Made by a program: the position numbers and the translations under genes
Notes under the pieces: generated by a model
What the model was told of the DNA's origin: nothing
Databases searched by the model: none
What the model saw: the letters and a program-made list of their open reading frames with translations, nothing else
Assembly: GCF_001403635.1 (NCBI RefSeq)
Contig: NZ_LN879467.1
Location: forward strand, 62,001-126,000
Direction of reading: 5' to 3'
Length of the DNA stretch: 64,000 nucleotides
From: Clostridium massiliamazoniense
Lineage (GTDB): Bacteria > Bacillota > Clostridia > Clostridiales > Clostridiaceae
Shown here: positions 8,543-17,500 of the stretch, piece by piece
How the letters are laid out: every line of letters starts with the position of its first letter
Position numbering within the stretch: the first letter of the stretch is position 1

Positions 8543-9079
8543 ATGATAAAAAGAAAGTGGCTTAATAGGGATGAAGTGAAAACAATTTTAGAAAAAGAAG
8601 TAATTATAAAATATAGAAATGATGAATTTTTCACTGGCTATGTTTCAATATTAGATTTAAAAAAAGTAGAAAAAACTACTATAGTTAATATATGTGGAAA
8701 AGATAGATGTGTATTGAAGGATGGACATAAATGGGTTCAATGGTTACCTAAAGGGGAAAAGTATTCTGTTATAGCCATATATGATGAAAATAAATATTTA
8801 ACAGAATGGTATGTTGATATATTAAAAAATCAGGGTACAGAGGAAAATGGAATGCCCTATTATGATGATTTATTTTTAGATGTTGTTATATTTAGGGATG
8901 GTTCTATGATTTTATTAGATGAGGATGAGCTTTTAGAAGCTTTGAATAACAAGGAAATTACGAGAGAAGAATATGATTTAGCCTATGAGGAAGGGAAAAA
9001 GATTTTAAATAGGTTTAGAGATAATATAGACAAAGAAGTAAAATATACGGAAGAAATGGTGAGTTATATTGAAAAGTAA
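8543..9079 (+). CDS. DUF402 (FomD/Ntdp-like) phosphatase family protein
   Basis: The 178 residues match the DUF402 family, whose characterised members (Ntdp of Staphylococcus, FomD) hydrolyse nucleoside di/triphosphates or CDP-type intermediates with divalent metal. The diagnostic block is visible: WYVDIL, then YYDDLFLDVVIFRDG (about 111-125), LLDEDELLEAL and ITREEYDLAYEEG. The acidic residues in this block are the family's metal ligands. GGAGG lies 7 bases before the ATG. It is a single gene with terminators on both sides; physiological substrate unknown. Confidence 0.85.
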   Translation: MIKRKWLNRDEVKTILEKEVIIKYRNDEFFTGYVSILDLKKVEKTTIVNICGKDRCVLKDGHKWVQWLPKGEKYSVIAIYDENKYLTEWYVDILKNQGTEENGMPYYDDLFLDVVIFRDGSMILLDEDELLEALNNKEITREEYDLAYEEGKKILNRFRDNIDKEVKYTEEMVSYIEK

Positions 9080-9103
9080 ATAATATAGTGAATTATAATT
9101 GAT

Positions 9104-9141
9104 GGGTTATATCTTGTTGTATTGATATAATCTATTTTTTT
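9104..9141 (+). terminator. probable terminator after DUF402 gene
   Basis: GGGTTATATC / GATATAATCT (9104-9113 with 9124-9133) followed by ATTTTTTT. Confidence 0.65.
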
Positions 9142-9176
9142 GTCATTAAAGATTTTAATAGGAGGGGGATAAAGGG

Positions 9177-9282
9177 AGATTTAATTCAGGGGGAGTTTTG
9201 ACTTTGATTAAACTTTAGTGAAATATCTCTAAGTTATAGAAGATTAAATTATTACAAATTGCTAAGTGATCGAATAAATTTA
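9177..9282 (+). repeat. dispersed structured repeat, copy C (degenerate)
   Basis: Shares TTAATTCAGGGGGAGTTTTGACT, AACTTTAGTGAAATATC, AAGTTATAGAAG, TATTACA and GCTAAGTGATCGAATAAATT with the family order seen in copies B and D, but lacks the GAGGATGTTTATCTCC arm and its first hairpin is partly decayed. Confidence 0.6.
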
Positions 9283-9354
9283 TCCTTAATTAAAGAGTGT
9301 TTTTTGTTAATATAAAGAAAAACATAAAAAAATTAAAAAATATATACTATTAAT

Positions 9355-9369
9355 TACCAATATTTGGTA
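9355..9369. promoter_or_regulatory. possible operator upstream of ParB-domain gene
   Basis: Perfect inverted repeat TACCAA-TAT-TTGGTA immediately upstream of a TATATAAT-rich stretch and 45 bases before the ATG at 9414. Could bind the ParB-domain protein itself or another repressor. Confidence 0.35.
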
Positions 9370-9413
9370 TTATATATAATATAAAGAATATAATATTAGT
9401 TAGGGGTTTTATT

Positions 9414-10847
9414 ATGGGGTATAAGTTTATTAATGTTGATATAGAAAAGCTAATAATAAATAAGGAAAATCCAAGATACCAATGGGTAGAATGTGAATAT
9501 GATGCTATAAAAAATATAATATTAAGGCAACAAGAAAAACTTTTAAATCTTATAGAAGATATAGCAGAAAATGGAGTTAACCCTTCAGAATTGATTATAG
9601 TTGTAGAAGAAGGAGAAAATTATATTGTTTTAGAAGGAAATAGACGTGTTACTGCCATTAAATTAATAAATGATTTAGATTTATATGCAGATATAGATAG
9701 TAAATTTGCAAATAAACTTTCTGTAATATTAAGTAAGAATTCAACTAGGGAGATAAAAGGAATTAATGCTATTTTATTTGATAGTCGATTAGAAGCAAAT
9801 AGATGGATTAAAATAAGACATACTGGAGACAATTCTGGAGTTGGAGTTCTTAAATGGAGTAAAGAACGAAAGGAAAATTTCATTAATGAAAATAGTAAAA
9901 TAAATAGAATATATGGAATATTAGATTATGTAAGGGAATCTAAGTATTATGATGAAAATTTGAAAATGCAGTTAGATGATGTAAAAGTAAGTCAGCTATC
10001 AAGATTATTAGATGATCCTCATGTTAGAGAGACTATAGGTTTAAGGCTTAAAAATAAAAAGTTTTATAGAATAGTTCCTGAAAAAGAATTATCTAAAGGA
10101 TTAAGTAAAATACTTTATGATATTTTAAATGGGGTATTTAAAGGAAGAAGTATTTCAACTAAAGAAAATAGATTAACCTATATAGAAGGTTTTTTAGGAA
10201 ATCAATTACCTTCTTATAATAATGGAGAGGGGGAAGTTAGTTCCTTAACTATTACTGATGCAAAGGAAGATAACTGTATAGAACGGGATACTGAGCAAAT
10301 GACATTAAAAGATTTTAATATTATAGATGGAATAGCAAAAGAGGAAAAAATGGAAAAGTTAAGAAGTCAAATAAAAAATAAAGATATAGTTTTAACTACA
10401 TCAAAAAGTAATAGAAATAAAAGAAGATATCTTATACCAAGTGATTTCAATATAAGAATAGTAGATAAGTCAATAGATTCCTTATATAAAGAGCTTAAAA
10501 CATTGGATATAAAGAGATATTCTAATTCAGTGGAAGTTTTATTTAGAATGTTTTTAGAAAAAATAGTACTGAATTATGTTGAAAAAAATAATTTAGACTT
10601 AAAAAGAGAAGAGGGAGAGTTAGATTTAATAGAAAATTTAAAAAGTATAATATTAGATTTAAAACATAAAGAAAAGTTAACTTTAGAGGATGAGGCTTTT
10701 TTAGAAGAATTATTAAAGAGTAAAAAAGGAATATTTAAATTTAATACTTTTAAAGAGTATATTTTAAATAAGGATCTTTTTATAGATATAGTTCAATTAA
10801 AAGAAAGTTGGGATTTAGTAGAGTGTGTTATTAAGGAACTACTTTAA
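9414..10847 (+). CDS. ParB/Srx-fold N-terminal domain protein, orphan
   Basis: Residues about 5-110 form a ParB-type N-terminal domain: INKENPR near 15-21, then an alternation ending in LEGNRRVTAIKLI (73-85), where GxRR is the conserved nucleotide-binding motif of ParB/Srx proteins. In this superfamily the fold can be a CTP-dependent clamp or a nuclease-like enzyme. The remaining 350 residues are helical and lack a recognisable HTH. No ParA neighbours it and the gene is alone between two terminators, so chromosome partition is unlikely; stand-alone members often sit in accessory DNA. ATG is preceded by a weak AGGGG site. Confidence 0.75.
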   Translation: MGYKFINVDIEKLIINKENPRYQWVECEYDAIKNIILRQQEKLLNLIEDIAENGVNPSELIIVVEEGENYIVLEGNRRVTAIKLINDLDLYADIDSKFANKLSVILSKNSTREIKGINAILFDSRLEANRWIKIRHTGDNSGVGVLKWSKERKENFINENSKINRIYGILDYVRESKYYDENLKMQLDDVKVSQLSRLLDDPHVRETIGLRLKNKKFYRIVPEKELSKGLSKILYDILNGVFKGRSISTKENRLTYIEGFLGNQLPSYNNGEGEVSSLTITDAKEDNCIERDTEQMTLKDFNIIDGIAKEEKMEKLRSQIKNKDIVLTTSKSNRNKRRYLIPSDFNIRIVDKSIDSLYKELKTLDIKRYSNSVEVLFRMFLEKIVLNYVEKNNLDLKREEGELDLIENLKSIILDLKHKEKLTLEDEAFLEELLKSKKGIFKFNTFKEYILNKDLFIDIVQLKESWDLVECVIKELL

Positions 10848-10876
10848 ATGATAACATTTAAATTTTATTTAAAAAC

Positions 10877-10895
10877 CACATAATGCATTTATGTG
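10877..10895. other. hairpin CACATAA-TGCAT-TTATGTG in intergenic region
   Basis: Perfect 7-bp inverted repeat 30 bases after the ParB-domain gene, upstream of the true terminator at 10937. The whole 10848-11147 interval holds this, the terminator and otherwise featureless AT-rich sequence. Confidence 0.4.
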
Positions 10896-10936
10896 TAGTA
10901 CGAAATATATTAAGAGTGGAATATAAAGATAAATAA

Positions 10937-10986
10937 GACTGTCTCAAAAGTGGAATTAAATTCTACATTTGAGTACAGTCTTTTCT
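10937..10986 (+). terminator. terminator with nested hairpin (GTGGAATT family)
   Basis: Outer stem GACTGT / ACAGTC, middle CTCAAA / TTTGAG and inner GTGGAATT / AATTCTAC, then TTTTCTT. Same plan as the hairpins at 23063, 29867 and 44664. Confidence 0.75.
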
Positions 10987-11147
10987 TCATATTTAAATGA
11001 TATAATATCAAATTGTATTATGATATAGTTCCTTTCTCTGTTAGTGTCTAGTAAGGAATGTTGAAGTACTATAGATATAATAAATACTATTTATATACTT
11101 CTTGTATACGTTTTAACATGGGGTAATTTTGAAATTAGAATTTATTA

Positions 11148-11507
11148 TTATAAGAAAAATCCAAAAAGAAAAACGATAAATCCTAAAATACGAACTAATA
11201 TGGTGGATTTTTGTACACCTAAATATTTAAATGTTTCAGGAGTAGAAAAAGGAAATATAACAATCATTATTCCAAAAAATATAAAAGTGATAGAAAGAAT
11301 TTTTTCTCCTAAAGCTTTACTTGGAATAGAGATTAAAGCACATAAAAATGTTAATATGCAAACCAATATAATAACTCCTATAAATAATTTAGAGTATTTT
11401 TCAGTATAGTCAGTGAATTTTATATATTTATCCTTACAGTATTCATTACAGTAATCTTTATCATAAGTTAAGATTTTGTTGCAGTATGGACATTTATTTT
11501 CTTTCAT
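11148..11507 (-). CDS. zinc-ribbon membrane protein, 119 aa
   Basis: The N-terminus carries a four-cysteine zinc ribbon, CPYC (6-9) and CNEYC (20-24), followed by a short basic region and three hydrophobic helices (about 44-62, 70-85, 104-119). The order, a cytosolic zinc knuckle and then a membrane domain, is common in small Firmicutes membrane proteins of unknown role. The start has AAAGAGG 6 bases upstream. Transcribed toward the ParB-domain gene; no partner gene. Confidence 0.75.
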   Translation of the reverse strand: MKENKCPYCNKILTYDKDYCNEYCKDKYIKFTDYTEKYSKLFIGVIILVCILTFLCALISIPSKALGEKILSITFIFFGIMIVIFPFSTPETFKYLGVQKSTILVRILGFIVFLFGFFL

Positions 11508-11743
11508 AAAAACCTCTTTTAAAACTTATTTGTATAATTTTACTTATAAGTAAATTTTATCATATAAAATAATAAATTAAATAGATAAATAAAATATTTA
11601 AAAGATTATTAATTATTAAATTTATGTGTAAAAATTAAAGTTATTTATAAAAGATTAACATATTAAGAAATATAAGTAATATTATATGGTATTATAGTAT
11701 TAAATTTAATATAAGGGTTGAGGAGCGAGGATATTTGTAGGAT

Positions 11744-12895
11744 ATGAAAAAAGAGAAGGAATTTATTATAATTAGATATTTAATGCTAATTTTTATAGCT
11801 ATGGAAATTTTATTTAAAAGCTCAACTGTCAGTGCTATTTCAATTATATTTATTGCTTTCTTTGTGGTAAATAATCAATTGCGACTTTTTTATTTAAGTG
11901 AAAAACAGAGTCTTTTTTCTATAATTTTAGAAATTGGAATAGCTAGTTACATTAGCATATTTTTTTGTGGAACTATTGTTTTATATTTATTACCAGTAGT
12001 AATAGATTGGTTCGTTGTATTAGAATCTAGGAATTCAATAATCCTTTTAATTTTAGCTTTTATTTTTAATACTTTAATTTCTTTTAAAGAGGGTTTTTCT
12101 AGTATATTAAATAATAGTGCCTTTCTTTCTTTAATAGTTATGATTATGTTATATTTACATAAGGAAAATGAAAGGAAGTTAAGTGCCCAATTTCTTTATG
12201 ATAAATTAAGAGTAACAGAGAGGGAGCTTAGAATAGCCAATAGGAATTTGGAGAATTATGCAAGTTCTATAGAGGAGTTAGCTATTTTAAAAGAGAGAAA
12301 TAGAATTTCCAGGGAAATTCATGATAATGTAGGACATGCACTCTCTACTACAATGATACAATTAAGTGCTATTGAAAGGATAGCTAACAAAGAAAAAAGT
12401 GCTATTGAAAATATTGCTTGTAATCTAAGAGAATTTGTAAAAGATAGTCTTGATGATGTAAGAAAAGCTATAAAAGAATTAAAGCCAGATAAATATAATG
12501 AAGTTGAAGTTATATTCAAGATAGAGGAGCTTTTAAAGAATTTTGAAAAGATGACAGATATAAAAATTATATATAGAATATCAAAAAATAGATGGTTATT
12601 AAATTATAAACTAAGCAATGTTATTTATAGAATAATACAAGAAGCTTTAAGCAATTCTTTAAAGCATGGAAAGGCTACAGAGATAAGAGTTATTATGAAT
12701 TTTTCAGATGAAGGATTGGTGCTTTTAATTGAAGATAACGGATTGGGTTGTGATGAGGTTATTTATAATGGAGTAGGATTAAAAGGCATAGAGGAAAGAG
12801 TGAGAGAAATAAATGGAGAATTAGAAATTTCTACTTCAAAGGGAAGTGGCTTTAAAATAAAATTATCCATTAATCGTAATTATGAATGTAATTAA
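11744..12895 (+). CDS. DesK/NarX-type sensor histidine kinase (HisKA_3)
   Basis: Five to six N-terminal membrane helices (residues 8-138) without a large external loop, then a coiled linker and a HisKA_3 dimerisation domain with the phospho-acceptor in REIHDNVGH (H193). The ATPase domain has the N box EALSNSLKHG (N304), the G1 box DNG (331-333) and G2 GVGLKGI (343-349). Membrane-embedded sensing with little extracellular part fits detection of membrane stress or lipophilic compounds. The response regulator gene follows 12 bases after the stop, and an ABC exporter follows that, as in bacteriocin/antimicrobial response loci. Confidence 0.93.
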   Translation: MKKEKEFIIIRYLMLIFIAMEILFKSSTVSAISIIFIAFFVVNNQLRLFYLSEKQSLFSIILEIGIASYISIFFCGTIVLYLLPVVIDWFVVLESRNSIILLILAFIFNTLISFKEGFSSILNNSAFLSLIVMIMLYLHKENERKLSAQFLYDKLRVTERELRIANRNLENYASSIEELAILKERNRISREIHDNVGHALSTTMIQLSAIERIANKEKSAIENIACNLREFVKDSLDDVRKAIKELKPDKYNEVEVIFKIEELLKNFEKMTDIKIIYRISKNRWLLNYKLSNVIYRIIQEALSNSLKHGKATEIRVIMNFSDEGLVLLIEDNGLGCDEVIYNGVGLKGIEERVREINGELEISTSKGSGFKIKLSINRNYECN

Positions 12896-12907
12896 GGGGA
12901 GATTTTT

Positions 12908-13537
12908 TTGAAATTATTAATTGTTGATGATGAAAAATTAATTAGAGAGGGACTTAAAATAATACTTTCAACCTATGATGATATTGAAGTTGTAGGTCTT
13001 GCATCTAATGGATACGAAGCTTTAGAGTTTTGTAAAGACAATGAGGTTGATGTTGTACTTATGGATGTCAGGATGGATAAATGTAATGGAGTTCAAGGGA
13101 CTAAGTTGTTAAAGGAGTATTTTCATGACATAAGGGTTTTAATTTTGACAACCTTTGAGGACAATGAGTATATTCATGAGGCATTAGGTTATGGTGCATC
13201 TGGGTACTTACTTAAAGATAGTTCCCATGATCTTATATATAACGGAATAAAAAGTGCATATAGTGGAAATATTGTTGTTAATCCTAAGATAGCTAGTAAG
13301 ATGTTAGAAGGGATTAATAAAAGGAATTTTGATGAAAATAGTTTTTTGTTACAGGAAAGAGAAGTTAGAATAATTGAGGAAATTGCAAAGGGTTATAGTA
13401 ATAAAGAAATAGCAGAGAAATTATATTTATCAGAAGGGACAATAAAAAATAATATAACCAATATATTATCTAAATTACAACTTAGGGATAGAACACAAAT
13501 AGCAATATTTGCTTTTAAAAATGGAATAGTGACTTAA
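12908..13537 (+). CDS. NarL/LuxR-type response regulator
   Basis: Receiver domain with acidic pocket D7-D8, phospho-acceptor D53 (LMDVRM) and the switch residues in ILTTF, followed by a GerE/LuxR helix-turn-helix (residues about 145-205; KGYSNKEIAEKLYLSEGTIK). Start is a TTG with an AGGGGAG site 7 bases upstream. Partner of the kinase encoded just upstream. A perfect 18-bp palindrome begins two bases after its stop codon, before the ABC operon, and is the natural candidate for its binding site. Confidence 0.93.
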   Translation: MKLLIVDDEKLIREGLKIILSTYDDIEVVGLASNGYEALEFCKDNEVDVVLMDVRMDKCNGVQGTKLLKEYFHDIRVLILTTFEDNEYIHEALGYGASGYLLKDSSHDLIYNGIKSAYSGNIVVNPKIASKMLEGINKRNFDENSFLLQEREVRIIEEIAKGYSNKEIAEKLYLSEGTIKNNITNILSKLQLRDRTQIAIFAFKNGIVT

Positions 13538-13538
13538 A

Positions 13539-13556
13539 AAGTGACTTAAGTCACTT
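13539..13556. promoter_or_regulatory. 18-bp perfect palindrome, candidate response-regulator operator
   Basis: AAGTGACTTAAGTCACTT between the response regulator and the ABC operon, with no T-run after it, so it is not a terminator. An extra half-like TTACTTTAAG follows at 13564-13573. Confidence 0.6.
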
Positions 13557-13635
13557 CAGGTAATTACTTTAAGTTATAGAATACCTTCAAAGCTTAGATT
13601 AAGATAGGATTATAAGCTTTTGGAGGTGTTTTTTT

Positions 13636-14574
13636 ATGGCAATAATTAAAATTAAAAATGTAACAAAAAGATTTAAGGATAAAATAGTTTTAGATAATAT
13701 TTCTTTTGAAGTGGAGGAAGGAGAGATATTTGGATTTATAGGTCCTAATGGTGCTGGAAAATCTACACTTATAAATATAATAAGCACCATACTAGAAAAA
13801 GAAAAGGGAAAAATAACTGTAGATGGGTATGATATTGATAAGGATTCTATAAAAGCTAAATCGGTAATTGGTATTGTACCACAGGAAGTAGCTTTAATAG
13901 AAGAGTTAAATGCCTATGATAATTTAGAGTTTTTTGGAGCACTTTATGGACTTAAAGGCAGAGTTTTAAAGGAAAGAGTAAATGAAGCCTTAGAAATTGT
14001 AGGACTTTCAGAAAGAAAAAAAGAAAAGGTAAAGAAATTTTCAGGTGGTATGAAAAGAAGGCTTAATATTGCAGCTGCTATTATGCATAATCCTAAGATT
14101 TTAATTATGGATGAGCCTACTGTAGGAATAGATCCCCAATCAAGAAATTATATATTTGATTTTATAAAAAAAGTAAATAAAGAAAAGAAAGTAACTATCT
14201 TATATACATCTCATTATATGGAGGAGATAGAAGAGCTTTGTAGCAAAATATTTATTATGGATTTGGGCAAAGAAGTTGCTTCTGGTACAAAGGAAGAAAT
14301 AAAGGGACTATTAATGAAAAGTAAGAGGATAAAGCTTAAGGTACAAAATATAAAAGTTGAAAGTTTAATGAGCTTAAATAAAATTTCTACAATAAAAAAT
14401 ATTGAAAATATAAATAACCAATTAATATTAACAGTTAGTAAGGAGTTTGTTTTAGGAAAACTTATAGAGGTTTTAGAAAAAAATAATGAAGTTATAGAGC
14501 AAATTTCCTATGAGGAAGTTAAATTAGAAGATGTATTTTTAAATTTAACAGGGAACTCTTTAAGAGATAAGTAA
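13636..14574 (+). CDS. ABC exporter ATPase (DrrA/CcmA-like)
   Basis: Walker A GPNGAGKST (36-44), Q loop VPQE (81-84), signature SGGMKRRL (136-143), Walker B ILIMDEP (155-161) and H-loop in YTSHYMEE. The extra C-terminal domain of about 90 residues is typical of DrrA-type drug-export ATPases. GGAGG lies 9 bases before the ATG. It is the first gene of an operon with two ABC-2 permeases (14589 and 15640), so it should power a heteromeric efflux pump, probably induced by the upstream two-component system. Confidence 0.93.
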   Translation: MAIIKIKNVTKRFKDKIVLDNISFEVEEGEIFGFIGPNGAGKSTLINIISTILEKEKGKITVDGYDIDKDSIKAKSVIGIVPQEVALIEELNAYDNLEFFGALYGLKGRVLKERVNEALEIVGLSERKKEKVKKFSGGMKRRLNIAAAIMHNPKILIMDEPTVGIDPQSRNYIFDFIKKVNKEKKVTILYTSHYMEEIEELCSKIFIMDLGKEVASGTKEEIKGLLMKSKRIKLKVQNIKVESLMSLNKISTIKNIENINNQLILTVSKEFVLGKLIEVLEKNNEVIEQISYEEVKLEDVFLNLTGNSLRDK

Positions 14575-14588
14575 GGGGGAAATGTTAA

Positions 14589-15668
14589 TTGTTTATTTAT
14601 TTAAAAACACAATTTAAGCGATATATTAGTAATTTTCAGCTTAATATTTTATATATAGTTATAGTACCTATAGTTCTTTGGGGAATAGCATATATTTTTC
14701 ATGGATTTATGGAAAAACAACCTGTAAAGGTTAAAGAAATTAAATATAAAATAGAGGATAATGACAATAGTGATTATTCAAAAAAATTAGTAGCCTTTTT
14801 AAAAAATGATGATTTAAAAAATATTTTTATTGAAGACAATAATCCAACTATTAATATAACAATAAAAAAAGGATATGGAAAAGTCATAGAAGAATTAAAA
14901 AATGAGGAAGTTAAGTTAGAAATTAAAGAAAATATAGGAGCTAAGGGAGACGGGGCAAAAGCAAAGAAAATAATAGATAATTATCATAATATGATTTATG
15001 AAAATTCTATAAAAACTAATGGGCTTAATCATATAAAAGATAAAACAATAAGCAGGAATAATTATAAGAATATAAAAGGAAATAATCCTGCTAATTTAGT
15101 TAGCTTATTATGTTCTATAATAATATATTCTTTTGTAAACTTATTTTCAAATAAAAAGATTCAATCTATTTTAGAGAGAGTAGAAGGTACTCCCAATAAA
15201 AGAACAAAAATATTAGCCTATGATTATGTATTTTATACTTTATATGCCTTGATGTGTATTTTATTATATTGCTTTATTTTTAGAATTATAAATGTAGCAT
15301 TTACTGGATCAGTTCTAAATATTATAATTTCTTCAGCTATAGGAGCTAGTTTTGTGGGAGCTATAATACTGTTTTTAATTGATATTGTTCCGAAGAATAT
15401 TAGAATACCTTTTATTTATTTTATTTTTATGGCACCTTTATTTTTTGGAGGAATATTTATGGAAAAAATAGATTGGTTAAGTTCACTTTCTTTAACTGAA
15501 TATATAGGGAAAATATTTATTGATATTGATAAATATGATAATTTTTCAAATTCAGTAACTTATATAAGTATTATATTAGGATTAGCTTTGTTATTTTATG
15601 GAATAACATTTATTTATAAGTGGAGAAAGGAGAATAAAAATGAAAATACTATTATTAACTTGGATTAA
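14589..15668 (+). CDS. ABC-2 type permease subunit
   Basis: One N-terminal membrane helix, a large external domain (about residues 37-165) and five C-terminal helices: the ABC-2 (DrrB/YhgE-like) layout. Starts at TTG, preceded by AAGGGGGA about 10 bases upstream; an ATG 7 bases before is out of frame and meets a stop. The gene overlaps the next permease by 29 bases, showing translational coupling. Both permeases share the EGTPNK/GTPNKN motif after the second helix, which marks them as paralogues forming a heterodimer. Confidence 0.85.
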   Translation: MFIYLKTQFKRYISNFQLNILYIVIVPIVLWGIAYIFHGFMEKQPVKVKEIKYKIEDNDNSDYSKKLVAFLKNDDLKNIFIEDNNPTINITIKKGYGKVIEELKNEEVKLEIKENIGAKGDGAKAKKIIDNYHNMIYENSIKTNGLNHIKDKTISRNNYKNIKGNNPANLVSLLCSIIIYSFVNLFSNKKIQSILERVEGTPNKRTKILAYDYVFYTLYALMCILLYCFIFRIINVAFTGSVLNIIISSAIGASFVGAIILFLIDIVPKNIRIPFIYFIFMAPLFFGGIFMEKIDWLSSLSLTEYIGKIFIDIDKYDNFSNSVTYISIILGLALLFYGITFIYKWRKENKNENTIINLD

Positions 15669-16701
15669 TATAAAGAGGTATTTAAAAAACTTAGGGGTAA
15701 TAGGTATGTTGTTTATTATTCCAGTAATTTTAGTAACAGCTATGTCCTTGATTAATCAAAAACAATTAAATGGAGAAAGTATTGAGAAAGAAGCTTTATA
15801 TATAATTGATAATGACAAAAGTGAAAAGAGCAAAGAATTAATAGATGACTTTAAAGGATATAATGTAATTGTAGAGGATGAAAAAGCTATAATAAAAAAG
15901 GTTGAGAATAGTGAGATAGATTTTGCTTATAAAATAGAAAAGGGATTTGAAGAAGCATTAAATGAGAAGAAGAGTCCTAATATAGATCAATTAATAGGTA
16001 ATGAAGATGGCAATTTTAAGGTAAGTTCAATAATAAATAATTTCATAAATAAAAATATAGGCTTAAAGGAAGTTAATCCAATAGAAACAGTAGGACTTAT
16101 AATAAATGAAGAGGCAGATAAGTTTATAACTGTTATAAATATTATGATGATATGTTATTTTATTATATTATCAAATACCAATATAGTTATGGATTTTCTT
16201 AAACTACGAGAAAATAAAATTTTGAAAAGGGTTATTGGAACGCCAAATAAGAATTATGAAATAATAGGTTCAATGTTTTTAGCTATATTTATTTTACAAT
16301 TTATATCATCTTGTTTAATATTATTTATTATAAGTGCTATTTTAAAATTAGATGTTTTGATAATGTCAAATATATTTTTAGTTTTAATTTTAAATAATTT
16401 ATTTTCTACATCAGTAGCAATTGTAGGAACTAGATGGTTAAAAGAAAAAGGAGCTGTAGAAATTATAGTGTTATATGGATTAGTTAGTTTTATATTAGGA
16501 ATTATACCAGTTGTAGCTAATATGATTGGTATAGAGATTTCTGTAGTTATAAATAAAATAGCTATGATAAGTCCTTTTTATTGGTTTGGTAATATATTAA
16601 ATAGTAAGGATATAATATTAAGCTCTTTAATAGTTATAATAATAACTATTTGCTTTTTCACAGCTGGTAGTTTTAAATTAAGAGATTTTATAAAAGAATA
16701 A
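15640..16701 (+). CDS. ABC-2 type permease subunit, paralogue of preceding gene
   Basis: Same layout as the previous protein: N-terminal helix (about 10-33), external domain with IDNDKSEKSKELIDDF, and a C-terminal block of five to six helices beginning near residue 165. The motif RVIGTPNKNYE corresponds to RVEGTPNKRTK of the upstream permease. AAAGGAG lies 6 bases before the ATG, inside the preceding gene. Last gene of the operon; a terminator follows. Confidence 0.87.
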   Translation: MKILLLTWINIKRYLKNLGVIGMLFIIPVILVTAMSLINQKQLNGESIEKEALYIIDNDKSEKSKELIDDFKGYNVIVEDEKAIIKKVENSEIDFAYKIEKGFEEALNEKKSPNIDQLIGNEDGNFKVSSIINNFINKNIGLKEVNPIETVGLIINEEADKFITVINIMMICYFIILSNTNIVMDFLKLRENKILKRVIGTPNKNYEIIGSMFLAIFILQFISSCLILFIISAILKLDVLIMSNIFLVLILNNLFSTSVAIVGTRWLKEKGAVEIIVLYGLVSFILGIIPVVANMIGIEISVVINKIAMISPFYWFGNILNSKDIILSSLIVIIITICFFTAGSFKLRDFIKE

Positions 16702-16706
16702 GATGT

Positions 16707-16757
16707 AAAAAGAATGCATTGAAATTTCAAGGAAAATTTTTTATGCGTTCTTTTTAT
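16707..16757 (+). terminator. terminator of ABC exporter operon
   Basis: AAAAGAATGCAT / ATGCGTTCTTTT arms (16708-16719 with 16743-16754) with T-rich 3' side. Confidence 0.75.
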
Positions 16758-16866
16758 TTTATATTTAAAATAAATTGTAAATTTTGGTTAAAATTTTTAA
16801 TAGAATAAAGGTTTTTTTATATGCAATAAAGAATTTAATATTAAAAAGATTCGAAGGGGTATTCTT

Positions 16867-17337
16867 ATGGGCTATAAAATTGATGAAGTTAGTAGAGAAC
16901 TAGGAGTTAGTGAAAAATCTATATTTAAAAGAATAAAAGATAAAGATTTTAAAAAATATATCTATATTAGTGATGGAACTGTTTATATAAAAGATGAAGG
17001 TATTAAGTACATTTTAGATAATGCCTCTAAAGAGGAAATGTATATAGAAAATATAACAAGAATTAAGGAAATAGAAGATATTAAAAATAATGAAATAATA
17101 TACTTACACAAAGAAATAGAAATATTGAAGTTAGAAAAAGAACATGCTGAATCAATGTTAAATTTAAAAAATGAACTGTTAATAAAAAAGGATATGGAAA
17201 TAAATAAATTAAAGGAAAAATTAATTGAAATGAAGGGTTTAGAAGAGCGTTACAATAAATTATATGGAAGGATGAGTGAACTCTTAAAGGATAAAAGCAA
17301 GGAAAAGAAAAAGAGAACTAAAAGAGGTTTTTTCTAA
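16867..17337 (+). CDS. HTH plus coiled-coil protein (DUF536/plasmid-accessory-like)
   Basis: Residues 1-50 look like a MerR-like helix-turn-helix (IDEVSRELGVSEKSIFKRIK), followed by a long charged coiled coil (about 62-140) and a basic C-terminal tail ending KKKRTKRGFF. This HTH-coil-basic tail plan is seen in DUF536-type proteins of Firmicutes plasmids, where a replication or partition accessory role is suspected. Stands alone here. The gene at 48263 has a related coil plus basic/aromatic tail but no HTH. Confidence 0.65.
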   Translation: MGYKIDEVSRELGVSEKSIFKRIKDKDFKKYIYISDGTVYIKDEGIKYILDNASKEEMYIENITRIKEIEDIKNNEIIYLHKEIEILKLEKEHAESMLNLKNELLIKKDMEINKLKEKLIEMKGLEERYNKLYGRMSELLKDKSKEKKKRTKRGFF

Positions 17338-17378
17338 TAAATTTATTGAATTTTGATGAAACTTTAGGCTATAGAATA

Positions 17379-17403
17379 TATTGTTAATCTACAATTAACA
17401 ATA
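17379..17403. promoter_or_regulatory. perfect 10-bp inverted repeat upstream of degV-type gene
   Basis: TATTGTTAAT-CTACA-ATTAACAATA, 97 bases before the DegV start. No T-run follows, so an operator is as likely as a weak terminator. Confidence 0.4.
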
Positions 17404-17500
17404 AGTTTAATTAATGGAATATAATACTATGGTAGAATTAGGTTAGGTGGCAATAATGCATTAGATAATTATTTAGATAAAATTTTGAGGGGGACTAAAA

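Noticed and set aside
11020-11090. Possible further copy of the dispersed repeat near GTGTCTAGTAAGGAATG
   Set aside because: Similarity is scattered and within what AT-rich DNA gives by chance.
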